Part shown: piece by piece, positions 9,247-17,607 of the stretch
Numbering within the stretch: the first letter of the stretch is position 1
How the letters are laid out: each line of letters starts with the position of its first letter
NCBI RefSeq assembly: GCF_000422645.1
Contig: NZ_KE383896.1
Location: 67,461 to 131,460, forward strand
Direction: 5' to 3'
DNA from: Ferrimonas futtsuensis DSM 18154
GTDB lineage: Bacteria > Pseudomonadota > Gammaproteobacteria > Enterobacterales > Shewanellaceae
Length of the DNA: 64,000 nt
Notes under the pieces: model-generated
Database searches by the model: none
The model's input: only the letters and a program-made list of their open reading frames with translations
What the model was told of the DNA's origin: nothing
Translations under genes and position numbers: made by a program

Positions 9247-9995
9247 TACACCACCTTCGCTTCATTCTTCAGCTTGTCCACCAGCTCTTCCACTGAGCCC
9301 ACCATAATGCCGCCGCTGCGCTCAGCGGGTGCAGTCACCTTCAGGGTCTTCTGATGAGACCCGAGCTGCAACTCAAAATCCGCCACAGACACTGTCTCCA
9401 GAGGCTTACGCTTGGCTTTCATGATGTTGGGCAGAGAGGCATACCTGGGTTCATTGAGGCGCAAATCCGCAGACACCACCGCGGGCAGTGTCACCTTCAG
9501 AGTCTGAATGCCGCCGTCTATCTCTCGGGCTACCTTAATCTGGTCCCCCTCCACCTCCACACTGGAAGCAAAGGTCGCCTGCCCCATGCCAGCCAGTGCA
9601 GCGGTCATTTGTGCGGTCTGATTGTTGTCGCCATCAATAGACTGTTTACCAAAGAGCACCAGAGAGGGCTGCTCCTTATCAATCACCGCCTTGAGCACCT
9701 TGGCCACAGAGAGAGGCTCCAGAGCATCATCATGCTCAACCAGAATCCCTCTATCGGCACCCAGCGCCATGGCGGTCCGCAGTTGTTCCTGTGCCACCTT
9801 GGGGCCAATGGACACTGCAATAATCTCATCCGCGTGGCCTTTCTCCTTCAGCCTTACCGCTTCCTCTACCGCGATTTCGCAGAAGGGGTTGATCGCCATC
9901 TTTAGATTGGCCAACTCGACATCAGTCTCGTCTGCCTTAACCCTTACTTTTACATAGGGGTCGACCACCCGCTTAATGGGAACCAGAATCTTCAT
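9246..9995 (-). CDS. etfB: Electron transfer flavoprotein, beta subunit
   Basis: 249 residues, the standard length. Seen: start [17 protein letters not shown], the family signature [20 protein letters not shown] (the recognition region contacting dehydrogenases lies close by), and an AMP-binding segment near [10 protein letters not shown]. First gene of etfBA, transcribed away from the H-NS gene. A perfect palindrome at 10059-10076 lies 64 bp upstream of the start and is the likely operator. Confidence 0.95.
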   Translation of the reverse strand: MKILVPIKRVVDPYVKVRVKADETDVELANLKMAINPFCEIAVEEAVRLKEKGHADEIIAVSIGPKVAQEQLRTAMALGADRGILVEHDDALEPLSVAKVLKAVIDKEQPSLVLFGKQSIDGDNNQTAQMTAALAGMGQATFASSVEVEGDQIKVAREIDGGIQTLKVTLPAVVSADLRLNEPRYASLPNIMKAKRKPLETVSVADFELQLGSHQKTLKVTAPAERSGGIMVGSVEELVDKLKNEAKVV

Positions 9996-10058
9996 AGTAC
10001 GTCCTTTGTTGAGCGCCGGAATCGACTTTGCCTAACACTGCCCACCACTCTAATTACT

Positions 10059-10076
10059 GTTGACGTTAACGTCAAC
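10059..10076. promoter_or_regulatory. 18-bp perfect palindrome, candidate operator of etfBA
   Basis: GTTGACGTTAACGTCAAC reads the same on both strands. It sits 64 bp upstream of etfB and 230 bp from the divergent hns start. ACGT-rich palindromes of this kind are, from memory, reported for LiuR, the MerR-type repressor of branched-chain amino acid catabolism, which also controls etfBA in related bacteria. The assignment to LiuR is inference; the palindrome is plain. Confidence 0.6.
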
Positions 10077-10306
10077 CTGAACCAAGGTCGCACGGCACCA
10101 CCCATGCGGCGAATCCGACTCAGGAGAGGTTTCAATGACTTTTTAATAGGACGATGAACTTTAACAAAAGTAAAATGTCATGATTTGAGAATGCGAAATT
10201 CTATTTAATCGCCAAATTATTCGGAATATTTTGCAGACAAGTAATATTTTGCATGCTAGTCTAAACACTAATCTATTTGCACACTCATATTTAGGTTGAT
10301 TCAACG
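10077..10306. other. AT-rich upstream region of the H-NS gene
   Basis: No gene. From about 10130 the sequence becomes strongly AT-rich, with A/T tracts and TTGCATGCTAG-type promoter-like stretches before the hns start. Curved AT-rich DNA here would suit H-NS autoregulation. No terminator or structured RNA seen. Confidence 0.4.
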
Positions 10307-10705
10307 ATGGCTGATTTCCTCGAAATTTTGACTCACGGTCGCCGCTTGAAGGCTCAAGTTAAAGAGCTAGAGCTGGATGAACTGAAAGACGTAATTGCTA
10401 AACTTCAAAAGATTGCTGATGAGCGCGAAGCTGAAGCTGAAGCTGAAGAAGCCGCTCAAGCCGAGCGTCTGGAGAAAATTGAAGCAATTCGTAAGCAGCT
10501 GGCCGAAGATGGTATTAGTGTTGACGAGCTGAATGCTCTGGAAGGCACTGCCCCTCGTCGCAAACGCGCTCCTCGCCCTGCCAAATACCAAATTGAAGTA
10601 GATGGCGAGATGATTACCTGGACCGGCCAAGGTCGTACTCCTAAGGCAATCAAGGAAAAGCTGGATCAAGGTCACTCTCTGGAAGAGTTCCTGATCGAGC
10701 AATAA
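10307..10705 (+). CDS. hns: H-NS family nucleoid-associated protein
   Basis: 132 residues, close to enterobacterial H-NS (137). Seen: an N-terminal dimerisation helix region (about 1-65) with heptad-like charged and leucine residues and an EAEAEAEEAAQAE run, a basic linker PRRKRAPRP, and the C-terminal DNA-binding motif TWTGQGRTP at 104-112 containing the QGR minor-groove hook. Known: binds and silences AT-rich DNA and bridges filaments. It is monocistronic, with an AT-rich promoter and a strong terminator. H-NS and StpA paralogues cannot be told apart here. Confidence 0.93.
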   Translation: MADFLEILTHGRRLKAQVKELELDELKDVIAKLQKIADEREAEAEAEEAAQAERLEKIEAIRKQLAEDGISVDELNALEGTAPRRKRAPRPAKYQIEVDGEMITWTGQGRTPKAIKEKLDQGHSLEEFLIEQ

Positions 10706-10719
10706 ATTAGAGTTTCCTG

Positions 10720-10751
10720 AAAAAGCGGTCGCCGATGGCGGCCGCTTTTTT
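10720..10751 (+). terminator. Terminator of hns
   Basis: A 14-bp stem (one G-T pair), AAAAAGCGGTCGCC with its partner, a GAT loop and a six-T tail, 14 bp after the hns stop. Strong intrinsic terminator; the A-run makes it partly bidirectional. Confidence 0.92.
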
Positions 10752-11013
10752 ATGTCTGCCGAAAATAGAGGAAACGATATTACTCAGTGATATATAGTAT
10801 TCCTTCAGGGCATAGGCGCCCCCCAGACAACGCTCTGACAACTTGATAAAACCTTTTAAAATCATGCAGTAATGCCATGTGACCCACCACTTCTCCCTGC
10901 CCATGGCGCAAGCCTAATTGTATCACCTCAGGCTCGATGCCCCCTTAAGGCACAGCCCTCACATGCAAAATATGTGACATTTCAATTACCCAGATTGGAC
11001 CGGGATAAAAACG

Positions 11014-11035
11014 AAGCTGAATATAAGCTGAATAT
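11014..11035 (+). repeat. Tandem 11-bp direct repeat
   Basis: AAGCTGAATAT occurs twice head to tail with no spacer. No function is evident. Confidence 0.8.
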
Positions 11036-11114
11036 AAAAATGCCCCGGCTCCGATATCGAGGAATAGAAACCTTTGATAACCTGATGTCACCACTTAGCC
11101 GTCACTTATTGAGC

Positions 11115-11141
11115 TCGACAAGGTCAGAATGACCCTGTCGA
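11115..11141. repeat. 27-bp inverted repeat
   Basis: TCGACA-A-GGTCA and TGACC-C-TGTCGA are separated by GAA. This gives an 11-bp stem with a single A/C mismatch and a 3-nt loop. No T-run follows on either strand, so it is not a standard terminator; it could be a protein-binding dyad or part of an RNA. Confidence 0.75.
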
Positions 11142-11541
11142 ATCATCGCAGCTGTAATCCAATGTTAAGCATGCCCGACACCAACAGCTCCTACTGAGGT
11201 CATACCATAGGTATTTCTACACTCTTTTAAGGACAGCGCGATTTCGAAGTAACCAAACGTTAACGGCCCGGCCCTATAAGAGGAGCTATATGCTCCAAGT
11301 CCATAAACCTCTCCTTTAACTGACAGGATGAAGCTTGCCACCCCGGAGTTCTTTGTTTGTCATGATACCGAGTCAACTTAGTACAACAAGCTGTTCAAAT
11401 TTACACCAGCACCGAGATCATTCCGACCGGAAACCAGTTATAAGCCGGCATTATATTTGCCACCGGAGTGGCCTGTTACTTTCTCAGGCCACATATACGT
11501 TGTGTTACACTAAGTCGATAAAAGCGCCAAAGAGATCCCCA

Positions 11542-11907
11542 ATGAGACACTCCATCATCGCCACACTCCTGTTACTCGGTGGCTGCAGTGCCAACTTCGA
11601 GTTCAACAGCAACTTGGACTCCGAGACTACCCGGGACTATTTCAAAGCCGGTCAGGTTGCTCTGTTTCAGGGTGATACGCCTCCCTCAGGTAAAGATCTC
11701 GGCTGGCTGGAAGCCACCAGCTGCCAGCAGCGACAGGCTGACCCCGCCGCCAGCCCAGCTCAGGCCAGAACCGAGCTGCGCCGCAAAACAGCGGAACTGG
11801 GGGGCAATGCCTTGTGGGTAAGCCGGTGTGTATCACTGCCTGCAGATGACCACTGCCTCTCCGCCATCACCTGTTACGGCCAGGCATTGCAACGCCATGA
11901 AGATTGA
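11542..11907 (+). CDS. rcsF: RcsF-like outer-membrane lipoprotein
   Basis: 121 residues. Seen: a short lipoprotein signal with lipobox LGGC (lipidated Cys15), a short linker, then a domain with cysteines 61, 96, 105 and 111. Their spacing (35, 9, 6) equals that of E. coli RcsF, where they form two disulfides. Known: RcsF senses envelope stress and signals to IgaA and the Rcs phosphorelay. The linker is shorter than in E. coli. The start is the ATG at 11542; earlier in-frame codons would bury the signal peptide. It overlaps trmO by 11 bp, and rcsF-trmO followed by proS matches E. coli. Whether a complete Rcs system exists cannot be seen. Confidence 0.85.
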   Translation: MRHSIIATLLLLGGCSANFEFNSNLDSETTRDYFKAGQVALFQGDTPPSGKDLGWLEATSCQQRQADPAASPAQARTELRRKTAELGGNALWVSRCVSLPADDHCLSAITCYGQALQRHED

Positions 11908-12604
11908 GATTGAGCCTGTCGCCATCTGCCGCTCCCCCTATAAGCAGAAATTCGCCATTCCCCGCCAGCCGCGGCTGGTGCCTGCCGCCGTCGGTCGGCT
12001 GGAGCTGCAAGGAGAGTGCAACAATCCGGATCTGCTCAGAGGGCTGGAGCAGTTCGATGCCCTTTGGCTGATCTTCGCCTTCCACGAAAATTTGGCTCAG
12101 GGGTGGAAGCCGACGGTTCGTCCTCCCAGGCTGGGGGGGAACACCAGGGTAGGCGTGTTCGCCACCCGGGCCACCTTCAGACCCAATGGCCTGGGGTTGT
12201 CGGCGGTTAAGCTGAAAGGGGTGGGTCAGCACAAAGGGCAACACTACATTGAGGTTGAAGGAATTGATCTGCTGGATGGTACCCCCATCTACGACATCAA
12301 GCCCTATATCCCCTACTCCGATGCCCTGCCTGATGCATCAGGGGGGTTCGCTCAGGAGCCTCCCCCGGCCATGACGATGGAGGTCAGCCCCCAAGGACGC
12401 GAAGCCCTGGCACGGGCTGAGGCTCTCTGTCCCGGCTTTATCGAACTGGCCTCTCAGGTGCTGGCCCAGGACCCCCGTCCCGGATACAAGAGGGAGGAGG
12501 GGGAGCGCGTCTATGGCGTCCAGCTGCATCAGTTTGATCTGCGCTGGCAGGTTAAAGAGGGACGCAACCTGGTGGTGGATGTGGTGGCTGTGGAGAGTTC
12601 ATGA
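11897..12604 (+). CDS. trmO: tRNA (adenine(37)-N6)-methyltransferase TrmO
   Basis: 235 residues. Methylates N6 of t6A at position 37 in threonine tRNA using S-adenosylmethionine. Seen: the TsaA/YaeB-type beta-barrel domain with ATRATFRPNGLGLSAVKL and the EGIDLLDGTPIYDIKPYIPYSDA segment, then a shorter C-terminal domain. It starts inside the end of rcsF and its stop overlaps the next gene as ATGA, giving a three-gene coupled unit. Confidence 0.92.
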   Translation: MKIEIEPVAICRSPYKQKFAIPRQPRLVPAAVGRLELQGECNNPDLLRGLEQFDALWLIFAFHENLAQGWKPTVRPPRLGGNTRVGVFATRATFRPNGLGLSAVKLKGVGQHKGQHYIEVEGIDLLDGTPIYDIKPYIPYSDALPDASGGFAQEPPPAMTMEVSPQGREALARAEALCPGFIELASQVLAQDPRPGYKREEGERVYGVQLHQFDLRWQVKEGRNLVVDVVAVESS

Positions 12605-13209
12605 GCGAGCGTTACCGGGAGCAACACAAACGGCGCCTGAACTGGATGCCCTGGCTCTATTACCGTCTCAAGCCCAAACACCTGGAGTGGGCCCGCCCCT
12701 GGCAAGAGACGCTGCAACGGGAGCTGGAATCGATGGAGAGCGTCACCTTTGGCCTGAACTGTTTCCTGGCTGAGGGGTGCGCCATCTTCGCGGAACCCGG
12801 AAGAGAGGTAACGATGGGAGACCGCTGCATGCTGGCCACCGGCAGCTTCCTCCATGGCCCCATTACCCTGGGTAACGAGGTCAGCATTAATCACGGCTGC
12901 AGCCTGGATGGGGGCCGGGCCGGCCTGATCATCGGCGACCAAAGCCGTCTGGCCAACAATGTCAGCATCTATGCCTTTAACCACGGCATGGAACTGGACC
13001 GCCCTCTCTACCAACAGGGAGTCAGCTCCAAAGGAGTCATCATCGGCAAAGATGTGTGGATTGGCGCCCGAGCCAGCATCGTCGATGGCGTCACCATAGG
13101 CGATCACGCCGTGGTCGGCATGGGGGCCGTGGTCACCCGGGATGTGCCCCCGTTTGCCAAGGTAGCGGGCAACCCGGCGCGAATCATCGGCGATCGCCGG
13201 GAGCCCTAG
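12601..13209 (+). CDS. Left-handed beta-helix acyltransferase
   Basis: 202 residues. Seen: repeated hexapeptides ([LIV]-G-x4), a NHG catalytic-histidine type motif (YAFNHGMELD) and the closing VIIGKDVWIGARASIVDGV rung, as in maltose O-acetyltransferase and WbbJ-like enzymes. About 60 N-terminal residues form a separate, charged helical part. The acceptor is unknown; sugars or lipopolysaccharide components are common for the class. Coupled to trmO by a 4-bp overlap; the two products have no evident common pathway. Confidence 0.8.
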   Translation: MSERYREQHKRRLNWMPWLYYRLKPKHLEWARPWQETLQRELESMESVTFGLNCFLAEGCAIFAEPGREVTMGDRCMLATGSFLHGPITLGNEVSINHGCSLDGGRAGLIIGDQSRLANNVSIYAFNHGMELDRPLYQQGVSSKGVIIGKDVWIGARASIVDGVTIGDHAVVGMGAVVTRDVPPFAKVAGNPARIIGDRREP

Positions 13210-13232
13210 CGACAATTGAGAATGATCGCCAA

Positions 13233-14810
13233 TTAACCCAGACTCAGGTCTCCACGCTCCTGGTTGTGATAAGCCACCTGATTGCGCCCCTGGCTCTTCG
13301 CCTTATACAGCGCCTTGTCCGCCAGCTCGAAAAACTGTTCCGGTGTCTGGTCCACCTCAGGCACCACGGTGGCCACCCCGATACTGATGGTGACATAGCC
13401 GCAGATGTCCGAACCTTCATGGGGAATCCCCAGGGCTTCCACCATGGCTCTCAGGCTGTCGGCAAACTTCACCGCCTTGCGCCCGGTTTCAGGCAGAACC
13501 GCGGCAAACTCCTCGCCGCCATAGCGGGCCAGCAGGTCCCGAGGCCGGTTGAGTTGACTGGCGAGCATGCGGGCAATCTTCTTCAGAACCCGGTCTCCGG
13601 CCAGATGACCGTAACGGTCGTTGTAGTTCTTGAACAGATCGACGTCGATGACAAACAGGGTCACCGGCTTGCCGGTACGGCGGGCGCTCTCCCACTCCTG
13701 GCTAAGCCAGGTATCAAACTGGCGGCGATTGGCGACCTGGGTCAGACCGTCGGTGAGACTCTGGCGGGTCAGTTGCTGATTTACCCGGTTAAGCTCCTCG
13801 GTGCGGGCACGTACCAGGGCTTCCACTTCATGGTTTCTGCGGCGCATCTGCCACAGCATTCCGCCCACCGCCAGCATCGCCATGGAACCTCCCAACCCCA
13901 CCACATAGGGGGCCAGGCTGCGCTTGGCCGCGAAGAACTCGCCGTTGGCCATGGCCACCAGCTCCCATCGGCGCCCCGCCAGTCCCTCGAAAACAAAACT
14001 CTGAGTCCGGTCTCCCAGTGATCCGGGATGGGGGGGCGCCCCCATCAACTGACGGCGAGTGTCGCCTGTGGTGTCCCAGATCTGAAACTGGATATTGGCG
14101 CGCTCCCCATCCAGCACCAGGTCATGCAACAGCTCCTCCAGCTGAAACACCCCGAGCAGGTAGCCCTTAAGCAGTTTGCTGCGGCTGACATCGGTCAGGG
14201 GAAGGCTGTGATAGATGGGCACCACCGCCATCACCACCTTGCCATAAGACTCATCCATGGCCATGGGGGAAAGCAGCAACTCACCGGCCCCCATTGCCTG
14301 TGTCAGTATCCCCATCAGTTGAGGGTCCTGACTGAGGTCCATGCCCAGGCGCGACTCATTGCCGCTGAAGGGGCGAAGGTAGTAGACCGGGAAGTATTCG
14401 CTGCGGCCCTCGGCCACCACCCGCTGCCCCATGGAAGATTCAGTAAAGCTGAAATCGGGAAAGCGGTCACGCATCGCCCGCTCCAGTTGCTCACGCTCCT
14501 GATGCTGGACCCGCGGCACCCACTCCAGGGCCTTGACCTCCCGCTGGCGGGCCAGGATGCCATCGGCCACCAATTCGAACTCCTCGGCAGTCACATTGGC
14601 ACTGCCCTGATACAGGGTAGAAAGGTAATTGAGCACCGACAGTGAGGAATCGATGCGCCACTTAATCTGTCTGGCCTGATTACTGGCGTAGTGATCGAAC
14701 TCCGTCTCCAGGGTGTACTGCTCCGTCTGGTAGAGGCGAATCGCCAACCAGGTCATCGACAGTACCCCTACCAGCACCAGGCTGGTGATACCCCACCGTT
14801 CACTCTTCAT
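13233..14810 (-). CDS. CHASE-domain diguanylate cyclase
   Basis: 525 residues. Seen: an N-terminal membrane helix, a periplasmic CHASE sensor domain (about 40-270, with the SEYFPVYYLRPFSGNE segment typical of CHASE), a second membrane helix near 305-325, a short coiled linker, and a GGDEF domain with YGGEEF. RPRD lies five residues before GGEEF, which is the allosteric I-site. Known: makes cyclic di-GMP from two GTP, with product inhibition through the I-site. Inferred: active enzyme controlled by a small external ligand. The ATG at 14810 has a GGAGTG ribosome site. It is inserted, in reverse, between the rcsF-trmO block and proS. Confidence 0.9.
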   Translation of the reverse strand: MKSERWGITSLVLVGVLSMTWLAIRLYQTEQYTLETEFDHYASNQARQIKWRIDSSLSVLNYLSTLYQGSANVTAEEFELVADGILARQREVKALEWVPRVQHQEREQLERAMRDRFPDFSFTESSMGQRVVAEGRSEYFPVYYLRPFSGNESRLGMDLSQDPQLMGILTQAMGAGELLLSPMAMDESYGKVVMAVVPIYHSLPLTDVSRSKLLKGYLLGVFQLEELLHDLVLDGERANIQFQIWDTTGDTRRQLMGAPPHPGSLGDRTQSFVFEGLAGRRWELVAMANGEFFAAKRSLAPYVVGLGGSMAMLAVGGMLWQMRRRNHEVEALVRARTEELNRVNQQLTRQSLTDGLTQVANRRQFDTWLSQEWESARRTGKPVTLFVIDVDLFKNYNDRYGHLAGDRVLKKIARMLASQLNRPRDLLARYGGEEFAAVLPETGRKAVKFADSLRAMVEALGIPHEGSDICGYVTISIGVATVVPEVDQTPEQFFELADKALYKAKSQGRNQVAYHNQERGDLSLG

Positions 14811-15003
14811 TGCCACTCCGTCGGGCCTGAGATCCGTTAACAATTATTCCATACGAAACAACCAACAATCATCAATATATTACATCAGCCTGATGATCCG
14901 GCAGTTTAAGTATCCCAGAGTTGCCCTCAAAGCGCAGCCCGAGTGACACCCGGGGCTCAGGACTGATAGACTATCGGCCTCTTTATTTTTACGGACATTA
15001 TCG

Positions 15004-16719
15004 ATGAGAACCAGTCGTTACCTGGTCTCCACCCTGAGAGAGACCCCCTCTGATGCTGAAGTGATCAGCCATCAGCTGATGTTGCGCGCCGGCATGATCC
15101 GCAAACTGGCTTCCGGGCTCTACACCTGGTTGCCTACTGGCCTGAAAGTGCTAAAAAAAGTTGAAAATATCGTGCGTGAGGAGATGAATCGCGCCGGTGC
15201 CGTGGAAACTCTGATGCCCATGGTTCAACCCGCGGACCTTTGGCAGGAGACCGGCCGCTGGGACGACATGGGTCCCGAGCTGCTGCGCATCAAGGACCGC
15301 CATCAGCGCGATTTCGTACTGGGTCCCACTCACGAAGAGGTGATCACCGATATCGTTCGCGATGCCGTGAAGTCCTACAAGCAGCTGCCGCTGAACCTCT
15401 ACCAGATTCAGACCAAGTTCCGTGACGAAGTCCGTCCACGCTTCGGTGTGATGCGCTCCCGTGAGTTCCTGATGAAGGATGCCTACTCCTTCCATCTGGA
15501 CCAGGAGACCATGGACGAGACCTACCAGGCGATGTACCAAGCTTACTGCCGCATTCTGGAGCGTATGGGACTGGAGTTCCGTCCGGTACTGGCGGACACC
15601 GGAGCCATCGGTGGCAGCCACAGCCACGAATTCCAGGTTCTGGCCCAGAGTGGCGAGGATGCCGTGGTCTTCTCCACCGAGAGTGACTACGCCGCCAACA
15701 TAGAGAAGGCGGAAGCCCTGCCCCTGGGTGAACGTGGCGAACCGGGCCAGGAGATGACCCTGGTGGACACCCCTGATGCCAAAACCATCGAACAGCTGGT
15801 GGCACAGTTCGGTCTCGCCATCGACAAGACCGTCAAGACCCTGATCGTTCGCGCCAGCGACGAGTGCGATGCCGAACTGGTGGCGCTGATGGTTCGAGGC
15901 GATCATGAGCTGAACGAAGTCAAGGCGGAGAAGCTGCCTGAAGTGGCCACTCCACTGCAGTTTGCCACCGAAGAGGAGATTCGCGACGCCATCGGTGCCG
16001 GCCCCGGCTCCCTGGGTCCCGTTGACCTGAAGCTGCCGCTGATCATCGATGGCTCCGTGGCCACCCTGAACGACTTCGGTGCCGGTGCCAACATCGACGG
16101 AAAGCACCACTTCGGCATCAACTGGGAGCGCGACGTCGCCCTGCCCCGTGTCGAGGACCTGCGTAACGTGGTCGAAGGTGACCAGAGCCCCTGCGGCCAG
16201 GGCACCCTGAAGATTGCCCGCGGCATCGAAGTGGGTCACATCTTCCAGCTGGGCACCAAGTACTCTGAGTCCATGAAAGCCACCGTGCTGGATGAACAGG
16301 GCAAGGCCCGTCCGCTGATCATGGGCTGCTATGGCGTGGGTGTTTCCCGCATCGTCGCCGCAGCCATTGAGCAGAACCACGACGACAGAGGCATCATCTG
16401 GCCTGCGGCCATCGCCCCCTTCCAGGTGGTGATCGTGCCGATGAACATGCACAAATCCCACCGGGTTCAGGAAGCCGCCGAGAAGCTCTACGACGAGCTG
16501 ACCGCTGCAGGCATCGATGTACTGTTCGATGACCGCAAGGAACGTCCGGGCGTGATGTTCGCCGACGCCGAACTGATGGGCATCCCCTACTCAGTGGTGA
16601 TCGGTGAGCGCGGCATCGACGCCGGCAACCTGGAGCTGAAAAACCGGGCCGACGGCAGCAAAGAGGATGTGGCGATGGACGCCGTCCTCGCAGCGGTTCA
16701 GGCCAAGCTTCAGGGCTAA
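15004..16719 (+). CDS. proS: Prolyl-tRNA synthetase
   Basis: 571 residues, as in E. coli (572). Charges tRNA-Pro with proline. Seen: class II core with motif 2 around [21 protein letters not shown], an inserted editing domain (about 225-400) that clears Ala-tRNA-Pro, motif 3 [11 protein letters not shown], and a C-terminal anticodon-binding domain. Single gene, with a bidirectional terminator after it. ProS follows rcsF-trmO in E. coli; here an acyltransferase and a GGDEF gene intervene. Confidence 0.97.
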   Translation: MRTSRYLVSTLRETPSDAEVISHQLMLRAGMIRKLASGLYTWLPTGLKVLKKVENIVREEMNRAGAVETLMPMVQPADLWQETGRWDDMGPELLRIKDRHQRDFVLGPTHEEVITDIVRDAVKSYKQLPLNLYQIQTKFRDEVRPRFGVMRSREFLMKDAYSFHLDQETMDETYQAMYQAYCRILERMGLEFRPVLADTGAIGGSHSHEFQVLAQSGEDAVVFSTESDYAANIEKAEALPLGERGEPGQEMTLVDTPDAKTIEQLVAQFGLAIDKTVKTLIVRASDECDAELVALMVRGDHELNEVKAEKLPEVATPLQFATEEEIRDAIGAGPGSLGPVDLKLPLIIDGSVATLNDFGAGANIDGKHHFGINWERDVALPRVEDLRNVVEGDQSPCGQGTLKIARGIEVGHIFQLGTKYSESMKATVLDEQGKARPLIMGCYGVGVSRIVAAAIEQNHDDRGIIWPAAIAPFQVVIVPMNMHKSHRVQEAAEKLYDELTAAGIDVLFDDRKERPGVMFADAELMGIPYSVVIGERGIDAGNLELKNRADGSKEDVAMDAVLAAVQAKLQG

Positions 16720-16733
16720 CCGTCTCAAGCATG

Positions 16734-16767
16734 AAAAAGGGTTGGCATTGCCAACCCTTTTTTTATC
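16734..16767. terminator. Bidirectional terminator between proS and the TetR gene
   Basis: AAAAAGGGTTGGC-ATT-GCCAACCCTTTTTTT: a 13-bp perfect stem with A-run and T-run flanks. It serves proS on the plus strand and the convergent regulator on the minus strand, whose stop lies at its edge. Confidence 0.93.
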
Positions 16768-16769
16768 TC

Positions 16770-17396
16770 TTATTTCAAACGCTCCGGAGCACTGACCGCC
16801 CGCTCCACCCCTTGAATCAGCTCGCGAAAGATCTTCTCCTTGTCCAGCTCCACGGTACACTTGCGCACGCCGCACACCAGTTGCACCATGCCTCCGTGGA
16901 GGGTGTGGAACAGGGTAAAGGCGGTCTCGACGGACATCTCCGGATGCAATGATCCCTGCTCGGAGGCCATCTTCAACGCCTGATACATATGGGAGTCCTC
17001 CTGGCAGTGCATCTCATCGAGCTTCTCCGCCAGCTCCGGCACCTGCTCCGCCTGACGGTAGAGCATCATCACCTGCTTAAGCGTGGACTCTGAATTCATC
17101 TCCAACCAGAAGCCATGGCTGGCTCTAAGCAGACAGTCCAGGGGATCGGCCCCCTCGTTGGTCATGGAGTGCCACAACCGCTCCGCTTCAGGGGTAATGG
17201 AGCGCTCAAACAGGGCATGGAGCAGATCGGCCTTATCTTCGAAATGCCAATAGATCGCCCCTCGGGTCATCTCGGCATCGGCGGCAATCTGCGCCAGGGT
17301 GGTCTTGGCCACCCCCTTTTCACTGAACAGCTTCATCGCTGAATCCAGCAGCTGTTGGCGGGTCTTCTCCGCTTCTGCCTTGGTTTTTCGCGCCAT
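16770..17396 (-). CDS. TetR/AcrR-family transcriptional repressor
   Basis: 208 residues. Seen: an N-terminal helix-turn-helix (about 10-57) with TTLAQIAADAEMTRGAIYWHFEDKADLL, nearly identical in style to AcrR and TtgR, and an all-helical ligand domain. Known: such repressors of RND efflux pumps bind hydrophobic toxicants. No pump is next to it; the divergent neighbour is a patatin-like lipase. Two ACTTAAGT palindromes between the genes are the likely operator. The regulon is therefore unknown. Confidence 0.88.
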   Translation of the reverse strand: MARKTKAEAEKTRQQLLDSAMKLFSEKGVAKTTLAQIAADAEMTRGAIYWHFEDKADLLHALFERSITPEAERLWHSMTNEGADPLDCLLRASHGFWLEMNSESTLKQVMMLYRQAEQVPELAEKLDEMHCQEDSHMYQALKMASEQGSLHPEMSVETAFTLFHTLHGGMVQLVCGVRKCTVELDKEKIFRELIQGVERAVSAPERLK

Positions 17397-17486
17397 GTTT
17401 CAGGCCTCCTCTGGGTCTGCAGCCCCCTCATCCGGCGACACCCGTCTGTCCGGCGGAGGGTAAAGAATGGCGCAAATTATACCTAC

Positions 17487-17532
17487 ACTTAAGTTTGTAT
17501 CAATGCGGTTATACCGTGAACTATACTTAAGT
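17487..17532. promoter_or_regulatory. Candidate TetR-type operator
   Basis: ACTTAAGT, an 8-bp palindrome, occurs at 17487-17494 and again at 17525-17532, 38 bp apart. The first lies in the imperfect dyad TACACTTAAGTTTGTA. The region separates the tetR-type gene from the divergent lipase gene and carries TATAC-type promoter-like hexamers. Confidence 0.5.
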
Positions 17533-17607
17533 CACTGCACCATAATGTAAATCAATGATTCTCTGTGGATTATCACACTCCACCACCTTAAGGGAGGCCA
17601 AGGCTCC

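Larger units (their letters stand above)
10752..11541. other. 790-bp gap without a convincing gene
   Basis: Open frames here are short, lack ribosome sites and do not resemble proteins. The stretch is AT-richer than average. It carries a tandem 11-bp repeat (11014-11035), a strong inverted repeat (11115-11141), a GGAGC-TATAT-GCTCC hairpin around 11281-11300 with Shine-Dalgarno-like flanks on both strands, and a TGGCCTG/CAGGCCA hairpin (11469-11491) before rcsF. It may hold an unrecognised small RNA or decayed DNA. Confidence 0.4.

Noticed and set aside
11335-11541. N-terminal extension of rcsF from an upstream in-frame start
   Set aside because: It would put 69 residues before a classic lipoprotein signal peptide.
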